Translations under genes and position numbers: made by a program
NCBI GenBank assembly: GCA_003991915.1
Contig: RQTK01000014.1
Location: 941,853-1,005,852, forward strand
Source of the DNA: Elysia chlorotica
Taxonomy: Eukaryota > Mollusca > Gastropoda > Plakobranchidae
Direction: 5' to 3'
Length of the DNA stretch: 64,000 nucleotides
Part shown: piece by piece, positions 1-13,239 of the stretch
How positions within the stretch are numbered: the stretch's first letter is position 1
How the letters are laid out: every line of letters begins with the position of its first letter
Notes under the pieces: generated by a model
What the model was told of the DNA's origin: nothing
The model's database searches: none
The model's input: only the letters and a program-made list of their open reading frames with translations

Positions 1-1190
1 GGGGGGGGGGGGGGGGGGGGGAGGGAGGAGAGGATGTGAGATAGCTAGACAGGTAAAGAGAGAGCAACATAGATTGAGAGATAGAGAGAGAAAATGAGAG
101 GGAGAGAGAGATTACAATTTTTGGAACGGACAAACTTATTATCTTAAAAATAATACCCTCTGATAAAGGCTACGTTCGTGTAAAGTCGCTTTCATACTAT
201 TTGAAATACCCCGATCTTTCTTTTTTGTGTTTATAAAAAGAAGCACACAGTGTCAATAATCAATCAATTCAACTGTAAATGTTATGGCTTGTGTGTAAGG
301 GTTTTATCGAAGGCCAACCCCGTCCTAAAAGAAATACTGAATACCGGTACATATGTACCGAGGCTGTGCTATCTGCGGCCTTGAAAAATGATTTTTATAA
401 TTATGTTGAAATAGGTTTCGCAATTTTAAACTTTAGATATTAAACATACTTGCATTACTGTCGTGTTGTTGTTTTTTTATTTAATGCATGTCATATAATA
501 GCCCGAGTATAATATTCATGTATACCTTTGTAACTACATGTACATGTATATGGATTATATTATAAATATATTGAAATAGATATCTAAAGGTTGAAGTGGC
601 GAAACCTAACAAACTTGTATTAACGTCGTGTTGTAGTTGGGTATTATAGCCCGAGTTTAATAATTCATTTATACCTTTGTAACTGCATGTATATGGGTTA
701 GACTTAAGCAAGAAATGGTTTTAGAAAAAATACTATTTTTGTATGGCAGTGGAAAATGAGTATTACAAATAGTTTTTCCCTCAATGCAAAGGTTTGTTTG
801 TTTCGTTGATCATGTCCTGCCTGTTATTTTGTTAGCCTCGCTCAAGATAATAATTTATTAAGGCGGTTGCTTCCTCCGTTAAACCCTAGTAAAATTATGT
901 TTGGACATTGTTCAACCGCCGTAATTTCAGTGAAGAAATTGAGCAATCACGCGTCACATTAGCTCCCCGTATCAAACGTACGGTAGACTCTTTTTGTGAA
1001 ACGTCTCACTAAATCTATAGACTCATGTCGCACCATAGAAATTATAATCAGGAATGTAGGCTGCCTAATCTTACCGGTTATTTCAACATTGCATCAATAA
1101 TGTTTGCGAAGATTTCTTTAGTTACAAAAAATGATTTCAATACATTCTAGTTGGTAAACATTAATTTCATAAGTTTCTGTCTTGCTAGGA
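1..1190. other. No gene seen; starts with a G run
   Basis: Positions 1-21 are G, then GA-rich DNA. The rest is AT-rich. A direct repeat with TATAGCCCGAGT...ATTCATGTATACCTTTGTAACT occurs at about 495-560 and 640-700. No exon or known element. Confidence 0.7.
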
Positions 1191-1233
1191 CATTCTCTCT
1201 CTCTGTCTACATCTCTCTTCCTCCACTCCTCCT

Positions 1234-1348
<115 letters not shown>

Positions 1349-1349
1349 T

Positions 1350-3440
1350 TCACCGCTCTCTGAATTATTTCACAAGTGTTTCAAGATACAATGGCCTCTA
1401 CTAACAATTGAATTTCTTTAAAGTAAAATTCTGGGAAAATAATTTACAATGAGTCAGCTGTTTTAAAGGTACATTGAGGTTGTTCAAAGTAAGATACAAG
1501 TAAAATCGATATAATGACAACAATGGGGAAAAAAGGAGGGGGGGGGGGGTCCCATTTATATAGGCGTCAAAAAACAAACGATTTTAATATTAAGTATTAC
1601 TCTAGAGTATCTGTACTGTTAGCGTTTTCCATAACTGATCGCAATTTGTAGATCTTAGGATTGACGAATAGAAAGTTCAGGATCGAATCCCGTTTAAGGC
1701 TATAATTATGATAGTGGTGTAGGATCTTGACTAAACAATCCTTATTTGGAGTAAATCGAAACTGTCCCATGTGGGTTACAATGATGTATTGTCGACTTCT
1801 AGAGAGATTCAGATTATGTATTAAGGCGCCCCAACAAAGTAATGGCTATAAAATTAATTATTTATTGTATGGCAGTGAAAAATGAGTATTACGAAAGACA
1901 AATCACACAACCCTGTCTGGGTTACTAAGGGCCACGGGGGTGGCGTAACTAGGTAGCTGGCGAGCTCCAGGCACAGGGAGGTGGGGGGAAAACCACCGAA
2001 CCGGAACCAGTGAGGGCCAGGGAATGCAGGGCCCCAGTCGCAGTCTGCAGATCGATACTTAAGTGGCTCAAGTTTCCGATCGATCCGCGTGATTTGAATG
2101 GACTAGCTTCGGGGCAATGTAAGGGCAGCAGTTAAATGGCTCGGCCAAGGCCTTTGTTCTTCGGCTCCAAATAGCAGTCTATGTTTCTCGGAAAATGCAC
2201 TGAAGAATTTGTCTTTGTTGTTTTGGCAGGGTCATAAAAGTACTTTAGTTGGTGTCAAATTGTATATCAAACTGGGCTCTTTGTTATTAGTGTTAGATCT
2301 ATGTGCTTTGTTTTGTTTATTCTGGTTTCATCTTTCAATATAATAGAATGTTAAGGGATTTAATGTAATATGCCTACTTCAAAGGGATCAGTTACTGGCA
2401 TTTGCAAAGGAAGCAACAAACAAGAAGATAAATTTATACACAAAACATACACTAATAAACGTCAGAAACATACCCATAAACCAATCATTCTCTCTATTGA
2501 ATAATTAAAACAGCTGCAGGCATTGTAAAGTTTCCAAGTTGCATTGACATAAGCTTATTTTAAATTCATGAGATCATTGCACGTTTTTACACAATTTTTT
2601 TTACATTTTTTTAAATTCTGGCATTCAAATGTTTACCTGGTTGTATTATTTTTACCTCCTTTAGCTGATGTTTACACTCTGTAAGGCTAGCAAAGTTAGA
2701 AAATTTACGTGCATTACTATAATATGTAATTCAATTAGGATTGGTTTCTTTCCTGTATTAAATTCAGATTTGCTGTATTAATTGTGTTTACAACCATTAA
2801 GTAAGAAAACCAAAACGAAGCGAGACTTCCAAAGATAACAGGCAGGGTCATCGAAATAACAAATATTTGCATTTAGAACCAAAGTGAGATTTATCATTAA
2901 GATATTAGGTACAGTTAGAACAGTTAACATTCTAAGTCTAGTAAGCGTGTAGGCCTATCTAAAATATTAACTGAGTATAAACTCCTCCCCCCCCCCCTTT
3001 TCTCAGAAAGTTGTGATTGAAGTAGCAAAACTTACAAAAATTTGCAAAAAGTTTTAGCCAGAGATATCAAAATGTGCAAATAGTTGCGGCATAATTTTCA
3101 GCCTTTAGTTTAAGAATCAATTAAAACAAAAAGAAGCGTAAGCAATGATATAACAATATCGGTAAATGTATTTTCACTAACTAATACACTTGTGTTGTTA
3201 TAAAAATGAATAATACAACAATAATAACTAAGGATCTCAAATCTAAGCTCTTTCAAAAATTACGCAATCAAGATACATATGCATGTGTGCAAGTGAGTAG
3301 GGGTGCTGAATTTGTATTTCTCATAATCCACCAATCCGGAAAATCTTCACAGCCTTTGCTAGTAAGAGAAAAGCAACTTTCCCGTCGTAAAAAGATGTGT
3401 TGCTTACCAACCAGTGATACACATCACATAATAACATTGT
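1350..3440. other. No gene seen; GC-rich island at 1895-2165
   Basis: AT-rich apart from the island, which has GGGCCACGGGGGTGGCG and AAGGGCAGCAG. The abrupt change in composition suggests a transposon piece, but I could not name it. GTATGGCAGTGAAAAATGAG (1866) repeats a phrase at 741. Confidence 0.6.
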
Positions 3441-3446
3441 TTTTGG

Positions 3447-3448
3447 AG

Positions 3449-3480
<32 letters not shown>

Positions 3481-3524
3481 AGACAGGGAGAGAGAGACAG
3501 AGGCAGGCAGACAGGCAGACAGAC

Positions 3525-3563
<39 letters not shown>

Positions 3564-3770
3564 GGCAGGCAGAGGCAGGCATAGAGAAAGAGAAAACACG
3601 TAGAGACAGACAGATAACACAAAGAGAAAAAATATAAAGAGAGGAAGGAAAGAGAGAAGGGTGGAGATGGGTAGTGTGTGCATGTAAGAGAGGGGAAAGG
3701 ACAAAGGGCCTGGGAGAGAAAGGCTGGTAGATAAAGGAATGAAAGAAGGGACGGGAGAGAGAGAGAGAGA
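3447..3770. repeat. (GATA)n, (GACA)n and purine-rich tract
   Basis: GATA repeats, then GACAGACA runs at about 3515-3565, then GA-rich DNA to 3770. Confidence 0.95.
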
Positions 3771-3797
3771 GTGCTCTATGGCTCTGACGTGTGGAGA

Positions 3798-5113
3798 ACA
3801 GATTAGATCTTAAGCTGTACCCGCGGAAAATTGCGATCGGCACTTGCAACTTTTTGGCAAAATCGCAATTTTTCGCAACGTTCCGCAATTTTAGTACAAT
3901 TTCGCAACTTGTATGCAAAATGCAACAATTTCTTGTATATATTTCACATAAAGAATATAGACATGCAAAAAGATACCCAGACAGGTGTAGAAATTCTGTA
4001 GCTAGATCAAAACATGTAATTGTATATTAAATTGATAGCGAATCAATTAAAAAGTTTCCGACCTGCTGGGTACTTTCGTATACATGTACATCTAGGCCAG
4101 GTTTGACTTCTTTTTTTTTTTTTTGGTTAGAAAAAGAAATTGCCGTATCAGTCTTAGGGTATAATGTACAAACATGACGTACCTTACGTCTCGTCGTAAA
4201 TCTTCTTATTCTTATATTGTTACGAGGCGTACGCTACGTCTTGTTTGTGCATTCTACCCTAAATCTAGATTTAGATTACTAATAAGCGTCTCTTTTTCGT
4301 GTAGAGAAACAAAACTTCCGGTTATCGCGCCCATTCCCGAGGAAAAGTTCCGACTTAAAACCGGATCACATGAAACAAAATTAACCAAGACTGATATCAA
4401 AGCGCAGCTTACATTAAATTCTGTCTTACCCGAGAGAAAATTAATAATCTAAAAAGTTGATGGCGGCGTTTCAGGTTTATTTATCGTCAAGACATAATAT
4501 TTACCGACTTTTTAAGGCTAGGGTGTCATGATTCCATCCAAAGCTCTCAGGCTACCCTGAATTTTCTTAGATCCAACCTGGACTCGAATCCGGTAAAGGA
4601 TCGTAACTAATGGCACGAATCCGGAAATCCGGTTTATTTTTTGAAAACTTGCATCCATACAATCAATGTAATAAAAATGAATAGGCAGGTTAAAAAAAAA
4701 AAGAACGAGAGTTACAAAGGAGACTTAGAGAGAAAGAGAGAGTGCGTGTGAAAAATAGAAAATCACGCATTCAAACTATATATATATATATATATATCTT
4801 TGCCAGTTTATGACTGGAAGATTGCTTTAAACATTGTCTTACTATTACAGTTTGCAGCGGTTTAAATTTGGATTAATTAAGCAGAGTTTAAATTTATGGA
4901 TCGGATCAAACAAGATCGGAACTAAAGTCTATGGGACAAAAAGGTATGAGAATATGTAACACGAAAATTTATAGAAATATTCAGACAGAGACAGAAACAA
5001 AGAAAAATACACAGACACAGAGTGTGAAAATTGCATAAAAGTTGCGATTTGGTCAAAGGTCAAAAAAATAAAAAGTTGCAAGATGCGATCGCAATTTCCG
5101 CGGGGACAGATTA
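3798..5113. mobile_element. Non-autonomous DNA transposon with ~36-bp TIRs
   Basis: The left end at 3820 reads CCCGCGGAAAATTGCGATCG and on to CTTGCAACTTTTT; the right end to 5104 is its near-complement (CCGCGGAAATTGCGATCG...CTTGCAACTTTTT on minus). ACAGATTA flanks at 3798-3805 and 5106-5113, which would be an 8-bp target duplication of hAT type, although 14 bp separate the left copy from the TIR. No transposase ORF is present; a 40-bp palindrome lies inside. Confidence 0.7.
4154..4262. repeat. Imperfect palindrome inside the TIR element
   Basis: Left arm 4154-4193 (TTAGGGTATAATGTACAAAC...) pairs with right arm 4223-4262 (complement of TTAGGGTAGAATGCACAAAC...), about 40 bp each with roughly 80-85 % match and a 29-bp loop. 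It could be a small nested foldback element or a hairpin. Confidence 0.75.
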
Positions 5114-7180
5114 TTGTGTCCTAACTATGATACAAATTTTAAATGAATAGATCACTATTACCCTTTTATACTTCTGTCGGTTCGGTGATTAGCCTGTTAA
5201 AGAGTTATTTTGGGTAGTCTCGCAACATAGCCTTGAAAAAAAAAATATAACTAATTAACCGCTTAGGACAAGCCATAATCGGATCACGCGAGCTATTCTA
5301 AACACAGTGGCGTCATCGTTTTGTGCTTTCTTTAGGCTAATATTAATAACTTACGATTTCACAACTTCCACTAAATCTGGTTCAGTCAGTCTATTCGCCT
5401 TGCTGTAACATTCAGTGAATGGGATTACTAAAGAATTATTATACCTCACTGCTTAGAAACACATTCTGATTCAGTTACGAGCAATAACAAGCCTATGCAA
5501 TTTATATCACATGGTTTGAAATGCATTGTAGCGATTCTTTTTTGGGGTCACTACATAAAGGAATAACGCGTGAGTGAAAAGAAATCAATACCTTGATTAC
5601 TTAAGTCGAGGCTATAAGTAAATAGAACGAGTTCGGGTGTACCCGTTTCGCTTTTTCGTTTAAGTTCAAAAGATTAATTTGCTTTTCGGCAAAGTAAATG
5701 TTAAAGCGGTTTTAGAAAACTCAATAAGATTTTTAAAAGCGTCAAAGAGGTGTATGGTACTTACTGCGATTACAATTTCAGTGTAACTCAATATTTACCC
5801 TCCATAAAAGTTTGAAACAAGCTTTGCGCTAAAAACTTCTACTCATTCTTATAAAATTTTCTCACTGAGTTGAGCAAATGAAATGTTACGACAGGAAGAG
5901 AAGAAAAAATAAATTAAGAAACAGGGAAAAAACAGTAATGCAAAGCAGAAACAAAACACTTTGAAAGTAGAGTTAAATAAAGAAAACAGAGACAGTTTTC
6001 GTATAATCAACACTTGAAAAATTATAGGAATTGTGAGAGGAAGACACAAGGAAGAGAGAAATGACATTGTGTGTTATATGAGAAGGACGGGGCCAGACAG
6101 ACAGAGATAGAGACAGACAGACAGACAGAGACAGACAGACAGAGACAGATAGACAGATAGAGAGAGAGAGATAGATTGATAGATAGATAGATAGATAGGC
6201 TACAGAGGCGACAGGGGGCGAGAGAGGTGGAAAGAAATAGAGGCGAGATAGGTAGAGACGGAGATAGACAGGCAGAAGGGAGATACAGAGTCATGTGCAC
6301 CCTATGACTAGAAATTGTTCTAGAAGTTATTCGAAAACAGTTGAAAGAGGACCAAATTTACTACCGAATATTGGCTTGGTTCTTGGTCTACAATTTGTAT
6401 TCAATCAATTGTTCAGAAAAGAAAATGAAAAAATTACCAAATAGAGCATATGCCACATTGATATATGGTAACTAGTGGTTAATAAAATGTATCAATGCGT
6501 AATTTGAGAAGGAAAGATTAATTATTAAACATATATAATATGCAAAGAAACAAAGATGAAAGATACAAAAAAGTATTGATTTATTTCGTGCAATAAGTAT
6601 ATATATAATTATAATATTCTTTGTAAGAGTCAAACAGTAATTAAAAACCTACCCCAGGAAATCCAAGCTGTACTGCTCAGAGTTTGAGCTCGTAACAACT
6701 GGATTGTGCAAGAGCCTGTTATGTTTGCATTGCTTGGTCAGTTGCTAGCTAAGTGTTACTAAACATTGACTACCGATCCATGCCGTACTATAGCCGACTA
6801 GTACTACTGGTAACAATGGTTGCTTCAGAGGGGAAAGGGGATTTCCAGAAGCTGTAGAGGTAAAGGGAGAAACAAAGCGCTCTAGCGGATTCTGCCCTTA
6901 AGGCTTCTAAGTACATTGTAATACCAGGACTATAGATTTAGTCAGACGTTTCACTAGAAGAGATCATAGTGATATGGATACAGTGATCTAGCGCGAGGCG
7001 TGCTCACTCTATTTCTTTGTTGAAATTAAATTGATTAATCAATCTTCAAACAGATCGTTGATCGAACTGCCTTGTTCCCTGTTACGTTTGGTTTGAATCG
7101 GTACAATGGGATTGGACGAGACAAACAAACGTCCTGGTCTTCTGGCCCTGTTGTTTGCGGAAGGGGGGGGGGGGTTAATT
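5114..7180. other. No gene seen
   Basis: AT-rich DNA interrupted by the GACA tract. Nothing recognisable on either strand. Confidence 0.6.
6085..6280. repeat. (GACA)n/(GATA)n tract
   Basis: Same composition as the tract at 3.5 kb: GACAGACAGA blocks, then GATAGATAGA. Confidence 0.95.
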
Positions 7181-7330
7181 TTAAGGCATGTCAGCACACT
7201 AACGGCTTTATTGTGCCTATAGCCTCCAAAGATATTTTATACATTACGCTAGTAGCAACAGCGACTCCTTCATCTCTCTGAGTGGTAAAAGCATAAAAAG
7301 TTTGCATACTGTTTCTTTCAGCAGCAACTA
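7180..7330 (-). mobile_element. I/Jockey-type LINE 3'-UTR fragment
   Basis: Same 3' UTR as the copies at 11565 and 12495 (GGCATGTCAGCAC..AACGGCT, CTAGTAGCAACAGCGACTCC, GTGGTAAAAGCATAAAAA). No coding part remains. Confidence 0.7.
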
Positions 7331-8299
7331 AAACTGAAAAATATTTGTCTTGGGACCCGTCTGCGATATAACTTTGTTGACGACGATGGGCGTTAAGAAA
7401 CAAATAAACCAAACCAAACCCAAACAATATATGGCAAATATTCAAATGAGTCAAGATAACAGTCTTGTCATCAAAATTAAAATGTATAAAAGAAAAAAAA
7501 ATCTAACCTTCTGCATGTACATCAACATGTAAAATTTTTGTTTCGAAAAAATAGCTGTATAGCCTAGCCCACAATTAGAAGATTGCGATCAATCTGAACA
7601 AGTAGCCCACGCTAAGAGTAGCTGTAAACACCTCAGGTGTATACATATTATGTTTTACATTAGTTACTAACAACATAATAGACAAGGAGTAGGATCAGAC
7701 TGCTAAGTGAAAGAAAACTTAAAACCTAAATAAAGACCATGCAAAACTAACACGTTTTGTGAGGTTAAAAAACCCATACCCTTTGAATTATGAAACGATC
7801 TAAGGTATTAATGATTCCAAGAACCAATGTTAATGATCGATTTCCATAAATCATACTTTTATTAGTGCTGGTGGCTCTACATTTTTTCTTTATACGTGCT
7901 ATCACTTGGGAAGGCTCGATACTGTTTGATAGGTACTAAAACTACTATAAGCCGGAAAACAGCTCTGTACATTCCAGACCCCCGCTGCGTACCAAAAATA
8001 CCGGAGTGATTCAGCAATCATTGCCTAGTGATGCGTGACCTGATCAGCATAGCAAACCTGTGCCTACTGCCTGGACTGGAGTGCCTGGCTTGTACTGTTG
8101 TAGTACAGGCAAAAACTGCTATCATAAAGTCACAGGCTGGTGACAGAGAGTCACGGTTCATTGGAGACATGATTTGGCCTGATTTGGTCTCCCTTTCGGT
8201 CGGTAATTATGACGTCACGATTGCTGTAACAATTCTGGCGTCTTCAGGTCACAAACCAGGACCAGTTGCTTTTGAGTCGAGTTAAGCTGATTGCTTAAC
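7331..8299. other. No gene seen
   Basis: An open frame of 85 codons at 8028-8285 resembles nothing I know. Base composition is higher in GC there (AGTGATGCGTGACCTGATCA) and it may be a transposon piece. Confidence 0.5.
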
Positions 8300-8690
8300 T
8301 TCCAACGTCAGTACATTACATAGGCTATGTCGTGGACGGACCTCAAGACCGACGTCTGAAATTTTATCTGCTGCGAGACACGAGACACGGTGGGAAGATT
8401 GGACTCCTGTCTGAGAAAGTCACAATATACTGACGCCGACTTAACCAGGAGACCAAATTGTATTGTGGACGGGCCCCAAAATGACGTCTGACAATTCATT
8501 ATTCTGCCACACACGACACGGGGCGCTGAGACATAGACTCCAGTCTCAGCCGGTCGTGGTTTATGTACCGACACCGACAAAACCAGTAGAGAACAAAATA
8601 GGACAAAGACATTTTTGACCAATTGTAAGTTTCCAACCGCGGACCTCCCAATCTGAATATTACAACTTGAGCCACGCTCCCTCAGGTTGA
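8300..8690 (-). repeat. tRNA-derived SINE, two copies in tandem
   Basis: Minus-strand copies of the SINE family described at 21618. 8310-8459 lacks the tRNA head; 8460-8690 extends to a diverged head ending AACTTGAGCCACG. Shared phrases are GTGGACGGGCCCCAA and GTCTCAGCCGGTC. Confidence 0.8.
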
Positions 8691-9294
8691 CAAACTAGGA
8701 CTGACAGTAACACTGCCTGTTTATAGTTACATGTACAAGAGAAACCCCGATCAAAGCCAGGAACTACTTGTAGTTGTAAAGTAACACTGATTTCAATACA
8801 GAAGCCGAAGTGAAAATCTAAGTCAAACTAAGCTCGACACAGAAGCCGAAGTGAAAATCTATTCTAAGTCAAACTAAGCTGCTTTGGGAGTGGCACTTTT
8901 TTAACTTCTTGAGTCTTGCCACATTCATGGCTTTAGCCCAAATTAAGATATTTATATAATTATAAGCGCCACGCAGGCTCAGCTGGCGATATTAATAGAG
9001 AATGCGGTAATTAATCTTAAGCTTTGCTACATTATGAGAAATATCTGGATTTGTTTCACGCTATTAATCCAGAAATAGATTCTAGGTTAGCAAAGCAGCG
9101 TTCAACAAATACATAAGTGTTTGCTTAAGAAAGCTAAAAATTATAATAATTCGTTAAAAAAAACAACAACGTGGAAATAAAAATTGGAATTAAAAAAATA
9201 AACTTTGAATTTGATTATTTCAACGCCCCTATGTTTCCCGTGAAATCGTTTATTAAGTCCGCGGTTCCGTTTCTTAAAACCATGTAGGGCACAA

Positions 9295-9395
9295 ACAGAT
9301 TTAACCTCGAAACGTATGCCTGTATGTCTGGCCATCTACCTACTGAGCTAGCTGAAGACATAATCCCGGCTTTTAGTTTCACCGTATGCAGACCA
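9295..9395 (-). repeat. Possible second tRNA-like SINE fragment
   Basis: On minus it reads AGCTAGCTCAGTAGGTAGAT, an A-box-like stretch, and TTTCGAGGTTAAATC, a poor B box about 40 bp on. No cloverleaf could be drawn, so it is not called a tRNA gene. Confidence 0.35.
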
Positions 9396-10536
9396 GTTTT
9401 AACTGCTCCTAGTAGGTTATGGTTGAAAGAATATAATTTATATCGTAGCTTTAAGCGGTATTTTAAAATATATAATTTAAACAAATTTATTATGCTTTGC
9501 ACATGTAGGCTACATTGTAACTATTTCGTACAGGTTGCATGTACATGTACCATTTGTTTATGAAATCCTTTTCCCTCAGTTAATCAATGATCATTAAAGC
9601 CTTAAAACTAGAAGCTATTATCGTTGTGACACTCATTAACGCTCGGGCGCGTTACGAAAATAGTGTACAACTAACACATTGCAACTGCAAGAGCTCGTGT
9701 GGGTGTACACGTGTGGCTGTTCTAATCTTAAATTAACCTTCACCGCCACTCGTTATTTGTACCCCTATGACTGGGCCATTTATAGGTGTTTTCACCCACT
9801 GACCTATACAGACTAAAAAAGAAAGAAAAAAGATAAACAGCACTGTTATTTTGCTTCAACAGAAAACCACTGTGTTTTTCACCCAATGATTCTAAAAGAG
9901 GTTTAAAAATATGGCAGAAAATAGTTATGTAATAAGCATTTCTATCTATCGATTTAGCTATCAATCCATTTACGTATCTGTCTATGTTTCTGTATATTTA
10001 TCTAGCCTACATGCATCTATATTTCTATCTCTTTATCTGTTTCTCTGTACAAGTTTTTATGGGTTGTTTTTTTTTTTATGTCCAGCAAGGCTTATCACAA
10101 GGATTGTTTGTAACCCTTCACATATTCTCGATCTATCGATTTTTCTAAGAAGGGGAAAAGAGGGGAAAGGAAGGAGGAGGAGAAGAAGAACAAAATAAAA
10201 AGGAGAAAATGTACTGGTAGCGCACGTGTCATATGCGAGAGGAGTTGGGCGAGAGGAAGATGAATAGGAGGAAGTGTATCAAGACACATTTCCCAAAATT
10301 TCTATTTCTGGAATATAGGCCTTGTATGGTTTTAATTGTTTAAAAAAAAAGAACAAAAACATGGATTAGAAACAACAAACCGTGCAGTTTAAAATAAGTA
10401 AATAAGTTAAAACGCTGATATAAAAATGTGCACATGTTATTCATGTGACTAGCATTTCAAAGAAGAGTCAGTGAGTCAAATGGTACAGTTGAAGGTAAAC
10501 AAGAAACTGATCCGAGCCCACGTCGGCAAGCCACTG

Positions 10537-10712
10537 ACAAGGTTGAGTTGAGTTGAGCACATCAGCACTGTATATTGCTATATTGTGGACGGGCCCCAAG
10601 ACTAAAGTCTGATAATTTTATGTGCTGCCACACACGAGACAGGGCGGGGATGCCATGACTCCTGTCTCAGCCGGTCACATTAGACACCGACCCAATCAGT
10701 AGCACTGACAAG
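10537..10712 (-). repeat. SINE copy, body only
   Basis: Reads GGTTGAGTTGAGTTGAG, CTATATTGTGGACGGGCC and CACCGACCCAATCAGTAG. It lacks the tRNA-like head. Confidence 0.8.
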
Positions 10713-10739
10713 ATGATCATCATGAAGGATATTCACAAT

Positions 10740-11030
10740 GTTTCAAAAAGACCACCTTTTAACGCAACAGCCCCATTCAGAAACAGGGTTAGAAAGTATG
10801 TCCAAGTACATTGAGAACAATCTCACTGGTGTTTCCATGCATGTGAAGTACAACCAAGACACAGAAGTGAGGTCCATCTTTATACAAGATGAGACAACTA
10901 GAGAAAATTCACAAATATCCGGAGGTGATTCTAGTGGACACAGCGCATAAATTGAACCAACAAAACATGCCTCTGTATCATAAAAAACGGGAAGTGACCA
11001 TTTATATTTATATGGGCTCAAACAATCGGA
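10740..11030 (+). pseudogene. MULE/ZSWIM-type transposase fragment
   Basis: One frame gives YIENNLTGVSMHVKYNQDTE and SIFIQDE. After a frameshift near 10895 another gives KIHKYPEVILVDTAHKLNQQ, then NMPLY. The YPEVxLVDxxxKLNxxxMPLY block is typical of Mutator-like transposases related to ZSWIM1/3 proteins. Too short and frameshifted to be functional. Confidence 0.65.
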
Positions 11031-11432
11031 GGTTGTTTGTTTGTTTGTTGTTTTAGGGGTGGGGGTGGTCCTGGTGTTTTTGTTGTTGCTGTAGTGGCTG
11101 ACTTTTTTTTTTTTGAAACGTTTTTATGTTGTTGGTGCCTTGGTGCCGGTAGTGGTTAGGGGTATTTTGTTTTATGGCTGAGCCTATGTTTATAATCACA
11201 ACAATTTCTATTAGTTACAGCCAAAGTTTACCTTTCATAATAAGACAGCTTTAACGCTCGTGTCATACAAAAAATAGTATTTGGTTTTGTAAAATGTTTT
11301 TGGACAGCACAATTTGAACTTAGCTAGGACCAGTCACCAGAAAAAAATCGGTAAATGATTTTGGTAGCTGGATAAAATATGCAATGCACCAGTTGCATAG
11401 GTGATCGGCCGGATCAATAGTGTGTTGTTGAT

Positions 11433-11560
11433 GGTGTTGAGTTGGTTTAACGTCCAATATCAGCACTATATAGGCTATATTGTGGACGTCCCCAAGACTA
11501 GCGTCTGACAATTTTATCTGCTGCCACACACTAGAGAGGCTATGTTGTGCACTTGAAGTC
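11433..11560 (-). repeat. SINE copy, truncated
   Basis: GAGTTGGTTTAACGTCCAAT followed by the GTGGACG...GTCTGACAATTTTATCTGCTGCC body; it stops where the LINE end begins. Confidence 0.8.
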
Positions 11561-11564
11561 TTAA

Positions 11565-12150
11565 GTGAGTGAGTGAGTGAGTTTGTTTTACGGCACGTCA
11601 GCACGGTAACGGCTATGTTGTGCCCATGATGTCCTAAGACAGTTAATGCATTATACTAGTAGCAACGGTGATTCCTTATCTCTTTGAGTAGTAAAAGCAT
11701 AAAAATTGTGCGTAAAAGGTTTGGTTAAAAGTGAAAGGTATGTACAGTAGCAGACCCATTATTACAGTTAAATTTTATTATACACACCAATGTCTTTCAG
11801 GTATTTAAGTATGCGCTGAGGACTAACATAAGTAAATATGCTCTCTAGAGGCTAGGAAGCCAGGTACAAATTTCTTTCCCGGTAAAAAACCGGACAATCA
11901 ACCAGAATGTGACTAATGGACAATTGACAGTTGCAGGTATGACACAGTGTAGGTTCTTCACCTCTCAGTAGAAAAGCGTTAGTAAGATGAGAATGTCCAA
12001 GTCGGACTCGATCGAGTACCACTTGGTCTCGTCGTCTTGCCTGAGAGATTCCTGGCCAGTGACCTAAATGTGGTTGGACACAGTAATACTAGTAGCAACA
12101 GTGACTCCTTTATCTCTCTGAATGGTAAAAGCAATATTTTTTAATAAAAA
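11565..12150 (-). mobile_element. I/Jockey-type LINE, 3' end with RNase H-region C-terminus
   Basis: On the minus strand 12075-11880 encodes RVRLGHSHLTNAFLLRGEEP, then TLCHTCNCQLSISHILVDCP, the Cys/His end common to LINEs of the Jockey/I group. The 3' UTR follows and ends in (ACTC)n at 11565-11582. The copy is 5'-truncated. A second UTR copy begins near 12085. Confidence 0.8.
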
Positions 12151-12429
12151 GAGATATAGAGAGAGGATGAGATTCAGATTTATCAACAGGCCATTGAAAA
12201 AATAAACAGCGAGGGACATTGACGAGAGGGATAAACGGCGAGGGACATTGACAAGACGTGATAGGGGTGATAGTGATGCTCGTACTGTGGAGATAGATCG
12301 AGAGGGGGGAAGGAGAAAAAAGTGTAGAAAAAAATCACAGACTTCAGCATTAATTCTGTGTCGTCTCCGCGGCATAATTCTTGATGAGCTAACAAAAACT
12401 TTTACATTGCACATGTCTTCCAACAAAGT

Positions 12430-13090
12430 TACAGGACCTGGACTCCCGTCTTAGCCGGTCACATTTTATTGACACCGACCCAACCAGTTGCAGTGAGTTG
12501 AGTGAGTTTGTTTTTATGGCAAGACAGCACAGTAACGGCTATGTTGTGCCCATGATGTCCTAAGACAGTTAATGCAATTATACAATTAGCAGCAGTGACT
12601 CATTTATCTCTCTGAATAGTCAAAGCATAAATCATGTGCATAAAAACGTTGGTTAAAAGTGAAGGGTATATATATATATAAACAGTAGTTTAAAAGATCC
12701 ATGTGTAGGACTATCAAAGTTAAATTTTATTATACACTCCAATGTCCAAAGACGAGAATGTCCAAGTCCCCGACTTGATCAAGCACCACCTGGTCTCGTC
12801 TTCTAGCCTGAGACACTCCTGCCCAGTGACCTATATGTGGTTAGACACAATGTAATTTTTAACCAGTTGCAGACAAAAACATTTTTGAGCCATTGCAGGG
12901 TTCGAGCCGCAGACCTTCCCACCTGGAGACCAACGCTCTACCACTTGAGCCCATTCTTCCCCTCTCCTAATGAGAGAAGCCTGTGAGTCTGGTTGGTTGG
13001 TTGGTTGGGTTGGTTTAACGTCCAACAGCAGCACTATATAGGCTATATTGTGGACGGGCCCCAAGACGGACGTCTGACAATTTTATGTCG
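12430..13090 (-). repeat. SINE pieces and a second I-type LINE end, interleaved
   Basis: SINE body at 12430-12495; LINE 3' end at 12495-12850 with an internal deletion (CCCGACTTGATCAAGC, GACCTATATGTGGTTAGACAC); SINE head at 12855-12960 with B box GGTTCGAGCCGC and A box complement CTCTACCACTTGAGCC; another SINE body at 12996-13090. This looks like nested insertion. Confidence 0.75.
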
Positions 13091-13239
13091 ACCCAACCCA
13101 ACCTTTTGAGTCGGAAGCCGATGTTCTACCCCTGGACTACTGCCCCCCCCCCCGCCCGGGAGCGGCGCGTACCCCGCGTTTAGAATTTTGGGACCGTAAG
13201 TTTCTTATAGATGTGAGAAGTCCGTGAGTCGCGCCGTAC

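Noticed and set aside
4174..4452. 92-codon plus-strand frame
   Set aside because: Lies over the palindrome inside the TIR element and resembles nothing known.
8028..8285. 85-codon frame as a gene
   Set aside because: No recognisable domain and adjacent to SINEs; probably transposon DNA or chance.
12897..12960. tRNA gene on minus
   Set aside because: A and B boxes are present but no cloverleaf; it is the head of a SINE, as at 21.6 and 53.6 kb.
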